In this document: one piece after another, positions 9,172 through 19,352 of the stretch
Layout: every line of letters starts with the position of its first letter
Numbering within the stretch: the stretch's first letter is position 1
NCBI GenBank assembly: GCA_025964675.1
Contig: JAOPYI010000059.1
Location: 1-64,000 of the forward strand
Direction: 5' to 3'
Length of the DNA: 64,000 nt
Origin: Sphaerisporangium sp.
GTDB taxonomy: Bacteria; Actinomycetota; Actinomycetes; Streptosporangiales; Streptosporangiaceae
The notes under the pieces: model-generated
Seen by the model: the letters and a program-made list of their open reading frames with translations, nothing else
What the model was told of the DNA's origin: nothing
Databases searched by the model: none
Position numbers and translations under genes: made by a program

Positions 9172-10869
9172 TCAGCGGGCCTCGAAACGCTCCCGGCGGA
9201 CCGTGACCTTCCTGCCCTTGATGGTGGTCTGCCGCAGGGCCGCGATCACCTCTTCCGTGGCGTAGTCCGGAACCTCGACGAGCGAGAAGCGGTCGGCGAT
9301 CTCGATCGCCCCGATGTCGCGGCCGCTGAGCCGCGACTCGTTGGCGATGGCCCCGACCAGGTCCTGCGGCCGGATCCCGGCGCTGCGCCCGGCGCCGATG
9401 AAGATGCGGGTCATGCCGCCGGAGGGCGCGCGGCCACGCCGCTCGTCGCGTCCCCCGGCCTCGCGACGGACGCGCCCCTCGCCCCCCTGGCGCCCCTCGC
9501 GCTCGGCGCGCAGCGGGACGTCCGGAATCTCCTCCTCGTCGGCCGCGGCGCCGCTGGCCTCGTGCGCCAGCTTCACCGCCGCCATCGCGATCTCCACGAG
9601 GTCGAACTCGTCGGCGAGGGTGTCCACCACGACCCGGAAGTGCTCCAGGTCGTCCTCCAGGATGCTCTCCTCGAGGGCCGACCGCGTCAGCTCCAGCCTC
9701 CGGGCCCTCAGGTCGGCGACCGTCGGGACCTTCTCGACCGTGATCCTGCTCTTGGTGACCCGCTCTATCGTCTTGAGCATGCGGTGCTCGCGCGGCTCGG
9801 CGAGCGTGATGGCCACGCCCTCGCGTCCCGCCCGCCCGACCCTGCCGATGCGGTGGACATACGACTCGGGGGCGGAGGGGACGTTGTAGTTCACCACGTG
9901 GGTGAGCTGCTCGATGTCGAGCCCGCGCGCGGCCACGTCCGTGGCGACCAGGAGATCGGCCGTGCCGCTGCGCAGCCGCGCCATCACGCGGTCGCGCTGC
10001 TCCTGGCCCATGCCGCCGTGAAGGGCCTCGGCGCGGTAGCCGCGCCCGTTCATGGTCTCGGTGAGCTGGTCGACCTCCTCGCGGGTGCGGCAGAACACGA
10101 TGGCGGCCTCGGGCGCCTCGACGTCCAGCACCCGCCCGAGCGCCGTCGGCTTGTACGCGCGCGGCACCAGGTAGGCGCTCTGCCGTACGCGCGGGGCCTC
10201 CCCGGGGGCGGCGGTCTCGCGCTCGATCTGGATGCGCACCGGATCCTTGAGGTGCTGGCGGGCGATCGAGCTGATGCGCGGCGGCATCGTGGCGGAGAAC
10301 AGGACGGTCTGGCGCTCCCCGGGGGTCTCCTGGAGGATGGCGTCGATGTCCTCGGCGAACCCCATGTCGAGCATCTCGTCGGCCTCGTCCAGCACGACGA
10401 TCAGGAGGGAGTCGAGCTGGAGCGTCTTGCGGCCGATGTGGTCGAGGGCGCGGCCGGGGGTCGCGACCACGACGTCCACGCCCCGCTGGAGCTCCCTGAG
10501 CTGCCGCCCGATCGGCTGCCCGCCGTAGATCGGCAGGACGCGCGTGCCGAGGTCGCGGCCGTAGCGGTGGACGGCCTCCGACACCTGGACGGCCAGCTCG
10601 CGGGTGGGCACGAGCACCAGCGCGAGCGGCGCCCCGGCCGCGCGGCCCGCCGGCATCCGCTGGAGTATGGGCAGGGCGAACGCGGCCGTCTTGCCAGTGC
10701 CGGTCGCGGCCTGCCCGAGCAGGTCGCGGCCCTCGAGCAGCGGCGGGATCGCTTCGCGCTGGATCGGCGTCGGCTCCTCGTAGCCGAGACCGGAGATCGC
10801 GCGCAGAAGCTCGGGACGCAGCCCAAGGTCAGCGAAGCCTGATGTGTCTTCGGTGGCGTTGGGGGTCAT
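9172..10869 (-). CDS. DEAD-box RNA helicase with C-terminal DbpA-like RNA-binding domain
   Basis: ATGTGKTAAF, VLDEADEMLDMGF, FSATMP, HRIGRVGRAGREG; C-terminal GAGRSAGIRPQDLVGAIANES. Confidence 0.95.
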   Translation of the reverse strand: MTPNATEDTSGFADLGLRPELLRAISGLGYEEPTPIQREAIPPLLEGRDLLGQAATGTGKTAAFALPILQRMPAGRAAGAPLALVLVPTRELAVQVSEAVHRYGRDLGTRVLPIYGGQPIGRQLRELQRGVDVVVATPGRALDHIGRKTLQLDSLLIVVLDEADEMLDMGFAEDIDAILQETPGERQTVLFSATMPPRISSIARQHLKDPVRIQIERETAAPGEAPRVRQSAYLVPRAYKPTALGRVLDVEAPEAAIVFCRTREEVDQLTETMNGRGYRAEALHGGMGQEQRDRVMARLRSGTADLLVATDVAARGLDIEQLTHVVNYNVPSAPESYVHRIGRVGRAGREGVAITLAEPREHRMLKTIERVTKSRITVEKVPTVADLRARRLELTRSALEESILEDDLEHFRVVVDTLADEFDLVEIAMAAVKLAHEASGAAADEEEIPDVPLRAEREGRQGGEGRVRREAGGRDERRGRAPSGGMTRIFIGAGRSAGIRPQDLVGAIANESRLSGRDIGAIEIADRFSLVEVPDYATEEVIAALRQTTIKGRKVTVRRERFEAR

Positions 10870-11142
10870 GATCGGGCTCCTCGTTCGGACGGACGCACAT
10901 GGATCGCTGTCGACACCATGTTCCACTGCCGTGGCGTGCTTCCCGTCCGCCGGGGGCCCATACCGGCGCGTTCACCCGCCCCGGCGCGGTGCCTTTGGGC
11001 GCACGAGGACCTCATCCCTGGTTTGGGAGTGGCCTTTTCACGCTCACGGAGAGGAAAGTTTACTTCAGACGGCCGAGCGCGGGCGTCGCCCGCGTTCCGG
11101 CCTCAGCGTCCTTCGTCCCGGGGGTGTCGGGCGTCGCCGGCG

Positions 11143-12135
11143 TCATCGGTGGACGGCGTGCATCTGGGCCGCCGGGTACCGCTCGCCGGAGGCGACGCCT
11201 CGCGGGGCGACGGCGTCGACGGCGGCCAGGTCGTCCCGGGTGAGGGTGATCTCGACGGCCGCCGCGTTGGCCTCGAGGTACGCGCGGCGCTTGGTGCCGG
11301 GGATGGCCACGATGTCTGGCCCCTGTGCGAGCACCCAGGCCAGCGCGAGCTGCGAGGAGGTGACCCCCTTGGCGTCGGCCAGCACGCGGATCCGGTCGAC
11401 GACGGCGAGGTTCCTCGCGAAGTTCTCCCCCTGGAAGCGCGGGTGCGCCGAGCGGCGGCGGTCGTCCTCCGACAGGTCGTCCACGCTGCGGATCGTGCCG
11501 GTGAGAAAGCCCCGGCCCAGCGGGCTGTAGGCGACGAAGCCGATGCCGAGCGCGCGGGTGGTGGCCAGCACGTCGTTGTCCTCGACGTCGCGGGTGAACA
11601 AGGAGTACTCCGTCTGCAGCGCGGTGAGGGGGTGGACGGCGTGCGCGCGGCGGATGGTCTCTGGGGCGGCCTCCGAGATGCCGAGGTAGCGGACCTTGCC
11701 CTCGCCGACCAGCTCGGACAGCGCGCCGAAGGTCTCCTCGACGGGGACGTCGGGGTCGACGCGGTGCTGGTAGTAAAGGTCGACGTGGTCGACGCCGAGA
11801 CGCTTGAGGGAGCCGTCGAGCGCCTGGCGCAGGTAGTCCGGGCGGCCGTTGACGCGGCCGGTGAGGTGGCCGTCCTCGACCTCGTTGCCGAACTTCGTCG
11901 CGAGCACCACCTCGTCGCGGCGCCCGGTGATCGCGCGGCCGACGAGGCTCTCGTTGGCCCAGGGCCCGTACATGTCGGCCGTGTCGAGGAATGTGATGCC
12001 GAGGTCGAGTGCGCGGTGGATGGTGGCGGTCGCCTCCGTCTCGTCCGCGGGCCCGTAGGCCACGCTCATCCCCATGCAGCCGAGCCCTTGGGCGGAGACG
12101 TGAAGGCCCTGGTTGCCCAGGCGGCGCTGTCGCAT
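11143..12135 (-). CDS. aldo/keto reductase
   Basis: [24 protein letters not shown]...[19 protein letters not shown]...[16 protein letters not shown]. Confidence 0.95.
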   Translation of the reverse strand: MRQRRLGNQGLHVSAQGLGCMGMSVAYGPADETEATATIHRALDLGITFLDTADMYGPWANESLVGRAITGRRDEVVLATKFGNEVEDGHLTGRVNGRPDYLRQALDGSLKRLGVDHVDLYYQHRVDPDVPVEETFGALSELVGEGKVRYLGISEAAPETIRRAHAVHPLTALQTEYSLFTRDVEDNDVLATTRALGIGFVAYSPLGRGFLTGTIRSVDDLSEDDRRRSAHPRFQGENFARNLAVVDRIRVLADAKGVTSSQLALAWVLAQGPDIVAIPGTKRRAYLEANAAAVEITLTRDDLAAVDAVAPRGVASGERYPAAQMHAVHR

Positions 12136-12253
12136 TGCTGAACTCCCTATTTCGATATATCGACGGTCCGTCCCTGTGCGGAGGGTGACGGCCGCTTGGT
12201 CCCTCTGCTCACGATCTTCGCGCCTCGTCCGCCTCTGCGCCACCACCGTCGCG

Positions 12254-12292
12254 CCCGTGCCGGTACCGGCGGGTAGCCGGTACCGGCACGGG
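12254..12292 (-). terminator. long perfect hairpin, likely terminator of the M14 carboxypeptidase gene
   Basis: CCCGTGCCGGTACCGGC / GCCGGTACCGGCACGGG, 17-bp perfect stem, 5-nt loop (gggta), just beyond the stop at 12327. Confidence 0.75.
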
Positions 12293-12326
12293 GGTCACCG
12301 CTCAGATCGCCGGAGGTGGGTGCCTC

Positions 12327-13601
12327 CTAGCAGTACTGAGCGGCCTTGCCGATGATGCGGTAGACGCAGTCGGAGTACTCCAGGAACCGGAGCACCGCCT
12401 CCTTGTTGCGCGTGGTCTGCGTCACGATCTGCTCGTCCGGCGGGTAGAAACCCGGCGAGCCGTTCTTCGGATACATCTCGAAGGTGTAGCTGAAGATCTT
12501 GTACGTGGCCCACAGCCAGTCGTCGATGGAGCCGTCGGTGATGTACAGGTCGCTGGCCTGCTGCGGGGTGTAGCCGTTGGTGCTCGCCATGTTCTGGCCG
12601 AGGGTGGCGAACGCGTCGTGGTCGTCCTGGGTCAGGCCGGTCGCCGTGTCGCTGCTGGTGTACCCGTACGGCCAGAGGATCAGCTCGGAGTAGGTGTGGA
12701 AGTCGATGTTGCTCTTGATCTGCTGCTTGCCACCCACGACCCGGCTGCGCACGAAGTTGGCCGCCGCCCGGACCTCAGGGGCCGACTCCGCGGACGGGCC
12801 CCGGTAGGTCTCGCTGGAGGTGGAGCCGGAGGAGCCGCCGCAGCAGCCCCACTTGTACGCCCAGTTGCGGTTGAGGTCGGTGCCCACGTAGGAGGAGCCG
12901 GAGTTGGGCTGCCGGTTCTTGCGCCAGGAGCGGTAGGAACCGGTGGCGATGTCGTACTCGCCGCCGTCGGGGTTGAGGTCGGGCAGGATCCAGATCTCCC
13001 GCGAGTTCACCAGGTTCGCGATCCTGCTGTCGGATCCGTAACTGCCGGTGAAGAGGTTGAGCAGGTAGATCGCCATCTCGACGGTCAGGTGCTCGCGGGC
13101 GTGCTGGTGGGCGGTGAACAGCACCTCCGGCTCGGCCTCGTCGGTCGCGACGTTGTCGCTGATCTTGACGGCGATCAGGTCGCGGCCTCCGTAGGAGGTG
13201 CCGTAGCTGTACTTCTTGGCGATGGACGGGTAACTGGCGACCACCTGGTTCACGAGGGCGGTCAGCTCCGCGTAGTTGTGGTACCCGGAGTCGGCCGATG
13301 GGAAGTCCTGCGGTTTGGGCAGGACCGGGGATAACGGGCGCGGGATGCGCGTGACCGCGTAGCCGAGCTTCCTGATCTCGGCGATCTCGGTGTCCGAGGC
13401 GGTGACCACGACCGATGTGGCCGCCACCTCGTCGATCGCGGCGCCTATCGTCGCGATCACGGTCCGCTGCTGGGCTGTGCTAGGGCCTTCCACGCGGTAC
13501 TGGTTGCTCGGGGGCGGCTCCGCGGAGGCCCCCACCCCTGTGATCCCGCTCACGCATAACAGCGCCAGGATCGCTAACCCGACGAGCAGACGTCGTCTCA
13601 C
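12327..13601 (-). CDS. secreted M14-family zinc carboxypeptidase
   Basis: Signal peptide; [20 protein letters not shown] zinc motif; [29 protein letters not shown]. Confidence 0.95.
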   Translation of the reverse strand: MRRRLLVGLAILALLCVSGITGVGASAEPPPSNQYRVEGPSTAQQRTVIATIGAAIDEVAATSVVVTASDTEIAEIRKLGYAVTRIPRPLSPVLPKPQDFPSADSGYHNYAELTALVNQVVASYPSIAKKYSYGTSYGGRDLIAVKISDNVATDEAEPEVLFTAHQHAREHLTVEMAIYLLNLFTGSYGSDSRIANLVNSREIWILPDLNPDGGEYDIATGSYRSWRKNRQPNSGSSYVGTDLNRNWAYKWGCCGGSSGSTSSETYRGPSAESAPEVRAAANFVRSRVVGGKQQIKSNIDFHTYSELILWPYGYTSSDTATGLTQDDHDAFATLGQNMASTNGYTPQQASDLYITDGSIDDWLWATYKIFSYTFEMYPKNGSPGFYPPDEQIVTQTTRNKEAVLRFLEYSDCVYRIIGKAAQYC

Positions 13602-13855
13602 CTGTTCCTCCCTCAGGGCGCGCGCTCTTGGGTTTGTCGCGCGCCTCCACTGAGAGTCAGGTCAATGGTCCGAACTTTGAAGGCCCAAATTTCACGACTT
13701 GTACGACTCGCACCTGCGAAACCGGAATCCGGCCAGATCGGGCAGCCAACTGCAGAACCATGATTAACACCCGTAGTGGGGGTAACACACTTGCCGACCA
13801 CACCAGCGGCCAGGCAGACGGCCCCACGACATCGACCCCCCAAGGAGAACCGCTC

Positions 13856-14164
13856 ATGGCACTCCCCGTTCTGACCCCCGAGCAGCGTCAGGCCGCGCTC
13901 GTCAAGGCGACCGAGGCCCGCCAGGCGCGCGCCGCGCTGCTGGCCAAACTCAAGACCGGCGACATCACGCTGGCCGAGCTTCTCAAGCGCGACGACGACA
14001 CGGCCAGGAAGATCAAGGTCTCTCAGGCCCTCCGCGCGCTGTCCGGCATCGGCCCCACGAAGGCCGCCGCTCTCATGGAGCGTGCCGGCGTCGACGACAA
14101 GCGACGCATCGGCGGCCTCGGCATCCAGCAACGCCGCAAGCTTGTCGAAGCCGTCTCGTCCTGA
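13856..14164 (+). CDS. integration host factor (actinobacterial mIHF)-like DNA-binding protein
   Basis: MALPVLTPEQRQAALVKATEARQARA...LSGIGPTKAAALMERAGVDDKRRIGGLGIQQRRKLVEAV resembles mIHF including the HhH-like segment. Confidence 0.85.
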   Translation: MALPVLTPEQRQAALVKATEARQARAALLAKLKTGDITLAELLKRDDDTARKIKVSQALRALSGIGPTKAAALMERAGVDDKRRIGGLGIQQRRKLVEAVSS

Positions 14165-14191
14165 TCGCTTCCAGGCGTGGCACGGCCGGTG

Positions 14192-14222
14192 GTAGGGACG
14201 GGGATTCCTGCATCGTCCCTAC
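14192..14222 (+). terminator. candidate terminator after mIHF-like gene
   Basis: GTAGGGACG (14192-14200) / CGTCCCTAC (14214-14222) perfect 9-bp stem, 28 nt after the stop. Confidence 0.55.
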
Positions 14223-14312
14223 GCCAGCCGATCATCGGAGGACTGGAGGCATTTTCCCCGGAGTCTTGACCGCATAGTCTCCCAATAACGACATCGCTGC
14301 GGGAGGCGACCT

Positions 14313-14603
14313 TTGAGCAAGCTCACGGAAGACGAGCGCAGGGACTTGGCGGACATCCTGGCCAGCCCGGAGCTCAACGATCCACGAGTCCACGCCGACC
14401 GTGAGGTGGGCCAGCAGCTCGCTGACTTCTTCCGCAAGGACATGCCCGGCGTGGACGAGGTGGTGATCGGCCGGGTCTTCCTCCGGACCGCGGTGACCAT
14501 GACGCAGCTCGGTGACGCGGGCATGCCACTCGAGCAGATCGCGAACATCTTCACGCTGAGCGCCCTCGACCTGACGGCCCTGGAGCTCGCCCGGGAGACC
14601 TAG
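14313..14603 (+). CDS. hypothetical protein
   Basis: 96-aa ORF with TTG start; convergent with the cupin gene. Confidence 0.55.
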   Translation: MSKLTEDERRDLADILASPELNDPRVHADREVGQQLADFFRKDMPGVDEVVIGRVFLRTAVTMTQLGDAGMPLEQIANIFTLSALDLTALELARET

Positions 14604-15067
14604 GCCCCGGAACGCCGGCCCTGCGGGCGAAGGTCGGGGAGGTTCACCACGATCGCCTCCTGCGTGCTCCGCGCGATCACGACGACGGCTTCGTTGTCGG
14701 GATCGGGGTTCTCCTCCCGGTGGGGCACGAACGGGGGCACGAACACGTAGTCGCCCGGCCGGGCGTCGATGCGCACCTCACGCGGATCCTCGCCGCCGAC
14801 GTCGAGGAAGACGAACGACGGCGTCCCGCTGACCACGTAAATGGCGGTCTCGGAGTCGCCGTGGTGGTGGTTGGCGGAGACCGTGGCCGGCGCGACGTGG
14901 GTCTGCCCCATCCAGAGCCTGCTCGATCCGACGGTCGCGTCGCTGATCGCCGCCCGCCGGGCCATCCCGGCGGTCTGCGCCGTCTCGGCGCTCAAATCGC
15001 CCTGTCGCACGTGGTGCAGCCGCCGGTGGAACGGGTCGTCCTCGGGTGTCGCGTGACCTTCGGTCAT
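14600..15067 (-). CDS. cupin-domain protein
   Basis: VSANHHHGDSETAIYVVSGTPSFVFLD...RPGDYVFVPPFVPHREENPD cupin motifs. Confidence 0.85.
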   Translation of the reverse strand: MTEGHATPEDDPFHRRLHHVRQGDLSAETAQTAGMARRAAISDATVGSSRLWMGQTHVAPATVSANHHHGDSETAIYVVSGTPSFVFLDVGGEDPREVRIDARPGDYVFVPPFVPHREENPDPDNEAVVVIARSTQEAIVVNLPDLRPQGRRSGA

Positions 15068-15196
15068 AGGGCTCTCCCCCGCTCGTGGCCCTGACGGGTG
15101 GTCTCATCGGGCGTCGTCTCCTCGAAGGATAGGACGGGTGCCCGGCGGCCCGCGTGCCAGGACCCCCTGGACGGCTCCACAACCCCTGCTGGAACG

Positions 15197-15238
15197 CCGG
15201 AACGCCTGGCACCCGGGGGCGGGTGCCAGGCGTTCCGG
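15197..15238 (-). terminator. long perfect hairpin, likely terminator of the secreted-protein gene at 15257
   Basis: CCGGAACGCCTGGCACCC / GGGTGCCAGGCGTTCCGG, 18-bp perfect stem, 6-nt loop. Confidence 0.75.
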
Positions 15239-15256
15239 TTCGGCCGGACCGAGGAC

Positions 15257-16087
15257 CTAGCGGACAACCTTCACATAGTCGGTTGCCGACGACCCGTACA
15301 GGCCGCGCGAGCCCTCGAAGACGACCTTCCAGGTACCGGACCAGTAGGCCGGGATCTTCGTGTAGAAGGTCCCGTCCGGGTTGGTCTCGATGGTGTCGAC
15401 GTACTCCCACTTGCCACCGTGGGCCCGGTGGAAGTACACCTTGATCTTCTGCCAGCCGAGCTGACGCCAGCTGTGCCAGCGCTGGTCGTCGCTGCAACGG
15501 CTGCCGCCCACTACGTAGGCGTCACCGTCCCACCACCAGTCGCCGTAGCACCGGGCCGTCTCGAGCTGGCCCGTGAGCGAGAGCTTGCGGCCCTTCTTGA
15601 CAGGCTCGGGGCTCGCGTCGAACCCCGCGATCCGCGTCGCGCGCGGACCCTCGTGGGGGTGGGCCTTGACGATGTTCACGTAGAAGGACGACTTGGCCCT
15701 GACGACCTTGCCGTCCTTGTCGGTGGCCTCGACGTAGACGATCCACTTCCCGTCCGGATCGTGCCGGTCGAGAACGATCGTCCTGTCCCACGTCTTCGAC
15801 GGCGAGTCGCTCGTGGACGCCTTCGCGGCTCCCGGGCAAGGGTTGCAGTCGGGCTGTCCCTGTCCCGTCGGCTCGAAGTCGATCTTCACGTCCTCGGCGC
15901 TCACGGTCTCGACCGTGGCCGTGACCGCGACATGATCGTCTCCACGGATGACCACGGGGTCCGGGGTCACCTTGATGGACTCGATGCTGAGCGCGGGCGC
16001 CGTGTCCGCCAGCGCCGGCGCCGCCACTGTGAGCACCGAAGCGCCCATGGCGGCCGCTACCAGAGCGGTAGCGATGCGTTTCATCAT
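15257..16087 (-). CDS. secreted protein of unknown function (paralogue of 16248..17105)
   Basis: Signal peptide MMKRIATALVAAAMGASVLTVAAPALA; C-terminal WQKIKVYFHRAHGGKWEYVDTIETNPDGTFYTKIPAYWSGTWKVVFEGS. Confidence 0.75.
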   Translation of the reverse strand: MMKRIATALVAAAMGASVLTVAAPALADTAPALSIESIKVTPDPVVIRGDDHVAVTATVETVSAEDVKIDFEPTGQGQPDCNPCPGAAKASTSDSPSKTWDRTIVLDRHDPDGKWIVYVEATDKDGKVVRAKSSFYVNIVKAHPHEGPRATRIAGFDASPEPVKKGRKLSLTGQLETARCYGDWWWDGDAYVVGGSRCSDDQRWHSWRQLGWQKIKVYFHRAHGGKWEYVDTIETNPDGTFYTKIPAYWSGTWKVVFEGSRGLYGSSATDYVKVVR

Positions 16088-16247
16088 GCGGAACTTCCTC
16101 TCCCCGTAGAGAAAGGCATCCCGTGTTGGGGGAGCCTCACGTCATAGACGCTTTCGGGAGAGGAAAAGTTGCCGGGTGACCCCTAACAAATAATTACAAA
16201 TTGGACACTTCGCAATACCGCCGTGTTAATAAATATAGCCGTTTGTC

Positions 16248-17105
16248 CTATTTTCGGGTTACATGTCTGATTGAAGCCGCAACAGCGGCGTAATTGCGTG
16301 TCCCCGGATAAAAGACGCGCCACCTGCCATGTGCCCGCTTAACCCGCCTGGCGAAATAGCCGTCCCGGTTCGTCCGGGTCTTCGCCACGTTCTTCCAGGT
16401 TCCCTTGCCATGCTTCCTGAACTGCAGCGTGACGCGTTGCCTCGGGAACGACCAGTAGTCGAACCTGCCGGTCGGGTCCACGCGCATGAGCGTCCCGGTC
16501 ATCCGCAGTGCACGCGCCCGCTTCCTGGCACGGGCCATCCTGACCCCGCTGAACGCGGTCCTCTTCCTGAACTGGAACGACGAGGACGCGGTCGCCCGGG
16601 CGCCCCGGGCGTTCCTGGCGGTGGCGATCGCCTGCCAGCGGCCCGAGGGGTACCACCGGGAAAGGCCCACGGGAGGGTTGAACCGCCAGATCTCCCACCC
16701 CTGGGCAGGGGCCCGCGAGGAAGGGCCACTGTGTGCCCGGGGCGCGGCCGCCTTGCGGTGCGAGGGCGCCGACGCGCGAGGCCGGCCCCGCCGCCGGCCG
16801 CCGGGCTCCACCCGCAGGGTCACCCCCTTGCGGTCGGTCACCCCCCGGGCGACTACCTCCACCACCAGCCTCACCGTGCCCTTGGGCCCGGCCACCGGGG
16901 TTCGCGGACGGACCCGCACCGACCGGATGACGGGCCGGTCGGGGACGGGAGCCGCCTCCTCCACAGGGAGGGACCTCGCCGCGTTCACGCCCGGGGACGG
17001 GGGCGCCTCGGCCGCGCGTCCGGCGAGAGACGGGGGCGCCTCCGCCAGGACCGTGAGCGCGGCCAGCCCCGCCGCCGACGACGTGAGCAAACGTCTCATG
17101 GTCAT
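16248..17105 (-). CDS. secreted protein of unknown function (paralogue of 15257..16087)
   Basis: Signal peptide MTMRRLLTSSAAGLAALTVLAEAPPSLAG; C-terminal RQRVTLQFRKHGKGTWKNVAKTRTNRDGYFARRVKRAHGRWRVFYPGT. Confidence 0.7.
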   Translation of the reverse strand: MTMRRLLTSSAAGLAALTVLAEAPPSLAGRAAEAPPSPGVNAARSLPVEEAAPVPDRPVIRSVRVRPRTPVAGPKGTVRLVVEVVARGVTDRKGVTLRVEPGGRRRGRPRASAPSHRKAAAPRAHSGPSSRAPAQGWEIWRFNPPVGLSRWYPSGRWQAIATARNARGARATASSSFQFRKRTAFSGVRMARARKRARALRMTGTLMRVDPTGRFDYWSFPRQRVTLQFRKHGKGTWKNVAKTRTNRDGYFARRVKRAHGRWRVFYPGTRNYAAVAASIRHVTRK

Positions 17106-17217
17106 GCCTGGACGCTAGGCACCGATCGGCAACGGCCCGGGGCCGACACGCTCCCACATATGCAAAACGCTCCCCGACGTGCGGCCGGCGCCGCCCCAGG
17201 CCGGCCGTCCGCCCGGA

Positions 17218-19062
17218 TCAGCCCTGGTACATGGAGTCGATCTCGTCGGCGTACCTGGCGTGGATGATCCGGCGCTTCAGCTTGAGGCTTGGCGTGAGCT
17301 CCTGGGTCTCGGCGGTCCACTCCACGCCGAGCAGCCGCCACTTCTTGACCTGCTGGACGCGGGCGAGCTTGCCGTTGGCGACGGCGATGGCCGCCTCGAC
17401 CTCCTTCACCACGTCGGGGTGCTCGGCGAGCATGGCCAGCGACTGGAACTCGATGCCCCGCCCCTGCGCCCACGCCGGGGCCACCTCGCCGTCCAGGGTG
17501 AGGATCGCCACGACGTACGGCCTGCGGTCGCCGTACGCGAGCGCCTGGCCGATGAGCGGGTGCTCCTTGAGGAAGTTCTCGGTGTTGGCGGGCGAGATGT
17601 TCTCGCCCCCGGCGGTGATGATGAGCTCCTTCTTGCGGTCGACGATGCGGACGAATCCGTCCTCGTCGAGGGAGCCCACGTCGCCGGTGTGCAGCCAGCC
17701 GTCCTCGTCGACGAGCTCGGCGGTGGCCTCCGGACGGTTCAGGTAGCCCTTGGTGTTGACCGGGCTGCGGGTGATGATCTCGCCGTCGGCGGCGATGCGC
17801 ACCTCGACGCCGGGGCTCGGGCGCCCGACCGTGCCGAGCTTGAACTCCGTGGGGCTGTTGGCGGTGAACGCTCCGCTCGTCTCGGTCATCCCGTACACGT
17901 CGACGACCTTCAGGCCGAACCCGGCGAAGAAGCGCTGCACCTCAAGTGGCATGGGGGCGGCGGCGGTGGCGAGCCAGCGCGCGTTGTCCAGGCCGATCAG
18001 GGACCGGATGACCGACAGCAGCTCCGCGTCGGCGCGCTCGTACGCCGCCACGACCTCGGGGCTCGGGACCTGGCCGTACTGCGAGCCCTCGACGTAGGCG
18101 AGCCCGGCCGCCATGGCGGCGCGGACGCTCTCCTGCTGCTCGGCGGGCTGGGTGCTGAGCAGCGCCTGGAGGCGGGCCATCATCTTCTCGTAGACCCTTG
18201 GCACGCCGAAGAACAGTATCGGCCTGACCTGGCCGAGCACGGCGCCGAGCTGGCTGAGGTCGGTGCAGAAGTGGATGTGGCAGACCTTGAACAGCGGCAT
18301 GTAGAGGCTGAGCACGCGCTCGGCGATGTGGGCGTAGGTGAGGTAGGAGATCTGCGCGCCCTGGCTGGGAAGCGAGGTCAAGCGGTCGGTCGCCACGACC
18401 TCGAAGAAGATGTTGGCATGGGTGAGCGGCACGCCCTTGGGGTTGCCGGTGGTCCCGGAGGTGTAGAGCACGCTGAGCACGTCGCCGGCCGTGACGGCGG
18501 CGGCGCGGGCCTCCACGGCGTCGGGGTCGGCGGCCAGCGAGCGCTCGCCGAGCGCCAGCAGGTCGTCCCAACTCATGAACGGCTCGCCGTCGGGCGCGCC
18601 CTCAAGGACTATGACCTTGAGCAGCCCGGGCAGCTCGCCGAGGATCGGCTCCCAGCGGGCGAGGTCGGCGGCGTCCCCGAGCACCACGATCCGGGCGCCG
18701 ACGTCCTTGGCGACGAAGGCGACCTGGTCGGGCGCGAAGGTGGAGTACACCGAGCAGGCCACCCCCCCGGCGTGGACCGCGCCGAGGTCGGCCAGCACGT
18801 GCTCGCTGCGGTTGACCATCATGAGGGCGACGGCCTCGCCGGGCGAGAGGCCAAGGGCGGTGAAGCCGGCGGCGATGGCGAGCACCCGGTGCCGGGCCTC
18901 GCCGTACGTCAGGGTCGTCCAGCCGCCCTCGGCGGGGTCGGAGTAGGCGGGTGCGTCGGGAAAGCGCTCCGCGGTGAGCTTCAGCTGTCCGCAGATGGTG
19001 TGGCCGGCGGTCTCCTGCTCGATCTCGGAACGTTCCGCGAGGACGCGGGGGTCGTCGGCCAT
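17218..19062 (-). CDS. AMP-dependent long-chain fatty acid-CoA ligase (FadD15-like)
   Basis: VLYTSGTTGNPKGVPLTHAN; YGMTETSGAFT; GWLHTGDVGSLDEDGFVRIVDRKKELIITAGGENISP. Confidence 0.95.
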   Translation of the reverse strand: MADDPRVLAERSEIEQETAGHTICGQLKLTAERFPDAPAYSDPAEGGWTTLTYGEARHRVLAIAAGFTALGLSPGEAVALMMVNRSEHVLADLGAVHAGGVACSVYSTFAPDQVAFVAKDVGARIVVLGDAADLARWEPILGELPGLLKVIVLEGAPDGEPFMSWDDLLALGERSLAADPDAVEARAAAVTAGDVLSVLYTSGTTGNPKGVPLTHANIFFEVVATDRLTSLPSQGAQISYLTYAHIAERVLSLYMPLFKVCHIHFCTDLSQLGAVLGQVRPILFFGVPRVYEKMMARLQALLSTQPAEQQESVRAAMAAGLAYVEGSQYGQVPSPEVVAAYERADAELLSVIRSLIGLDNARWLATAAAPMPLEVQRFFAGFGLKVVDVYGMTETSGAFTANSPTEFKLGTVGRPSPGVEVRIAADGEIITRSPVNTKGYLNRPEATAELVDEDGWLHTGDVGSLDEDGFVRIVDRKKELIITAGGENISPANTENFLKEHPLIGQALAYGDRRPYVVAILTLDGEVAPAWAQGRGIEFQSLAMLAEHPDVVKEVEAAIAVANGKLARVQQVKKWRLLGVEWTAETQELTPSLKLKRRIIHARYADEIDSMYQG

Positions 19063-19352
19063 TTCACGCCTCCAGAAGTGCCACTTGCACGAGTGCCATG
19101 CATCGCACCACAGGCGGTTCACCACAGACAAGACTTTGGAAGTGAGAAGAACGGCCACGCTTGCCCCTGCCGGGCGATGGGCATTCATTGCGTTACGAAG
19201 AGTGACCGCACGGCCGGGGAAAAGCGCTCACATCGGGGCATTCTTCGACTTTTCAGCATAAATCGTGACATCGGAATAGCGGGCGTATTCCGCGGTGGGC
19301 GAGTGACCGAGACGGCCGGGCCACGGGCGCCAAGGACGGGGGGCGGACCGGC

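Noticed and set aside
9019-10842. 607-aa plus-strand ORF
   Set aside because: Antisense of the DEAD-box helicase.
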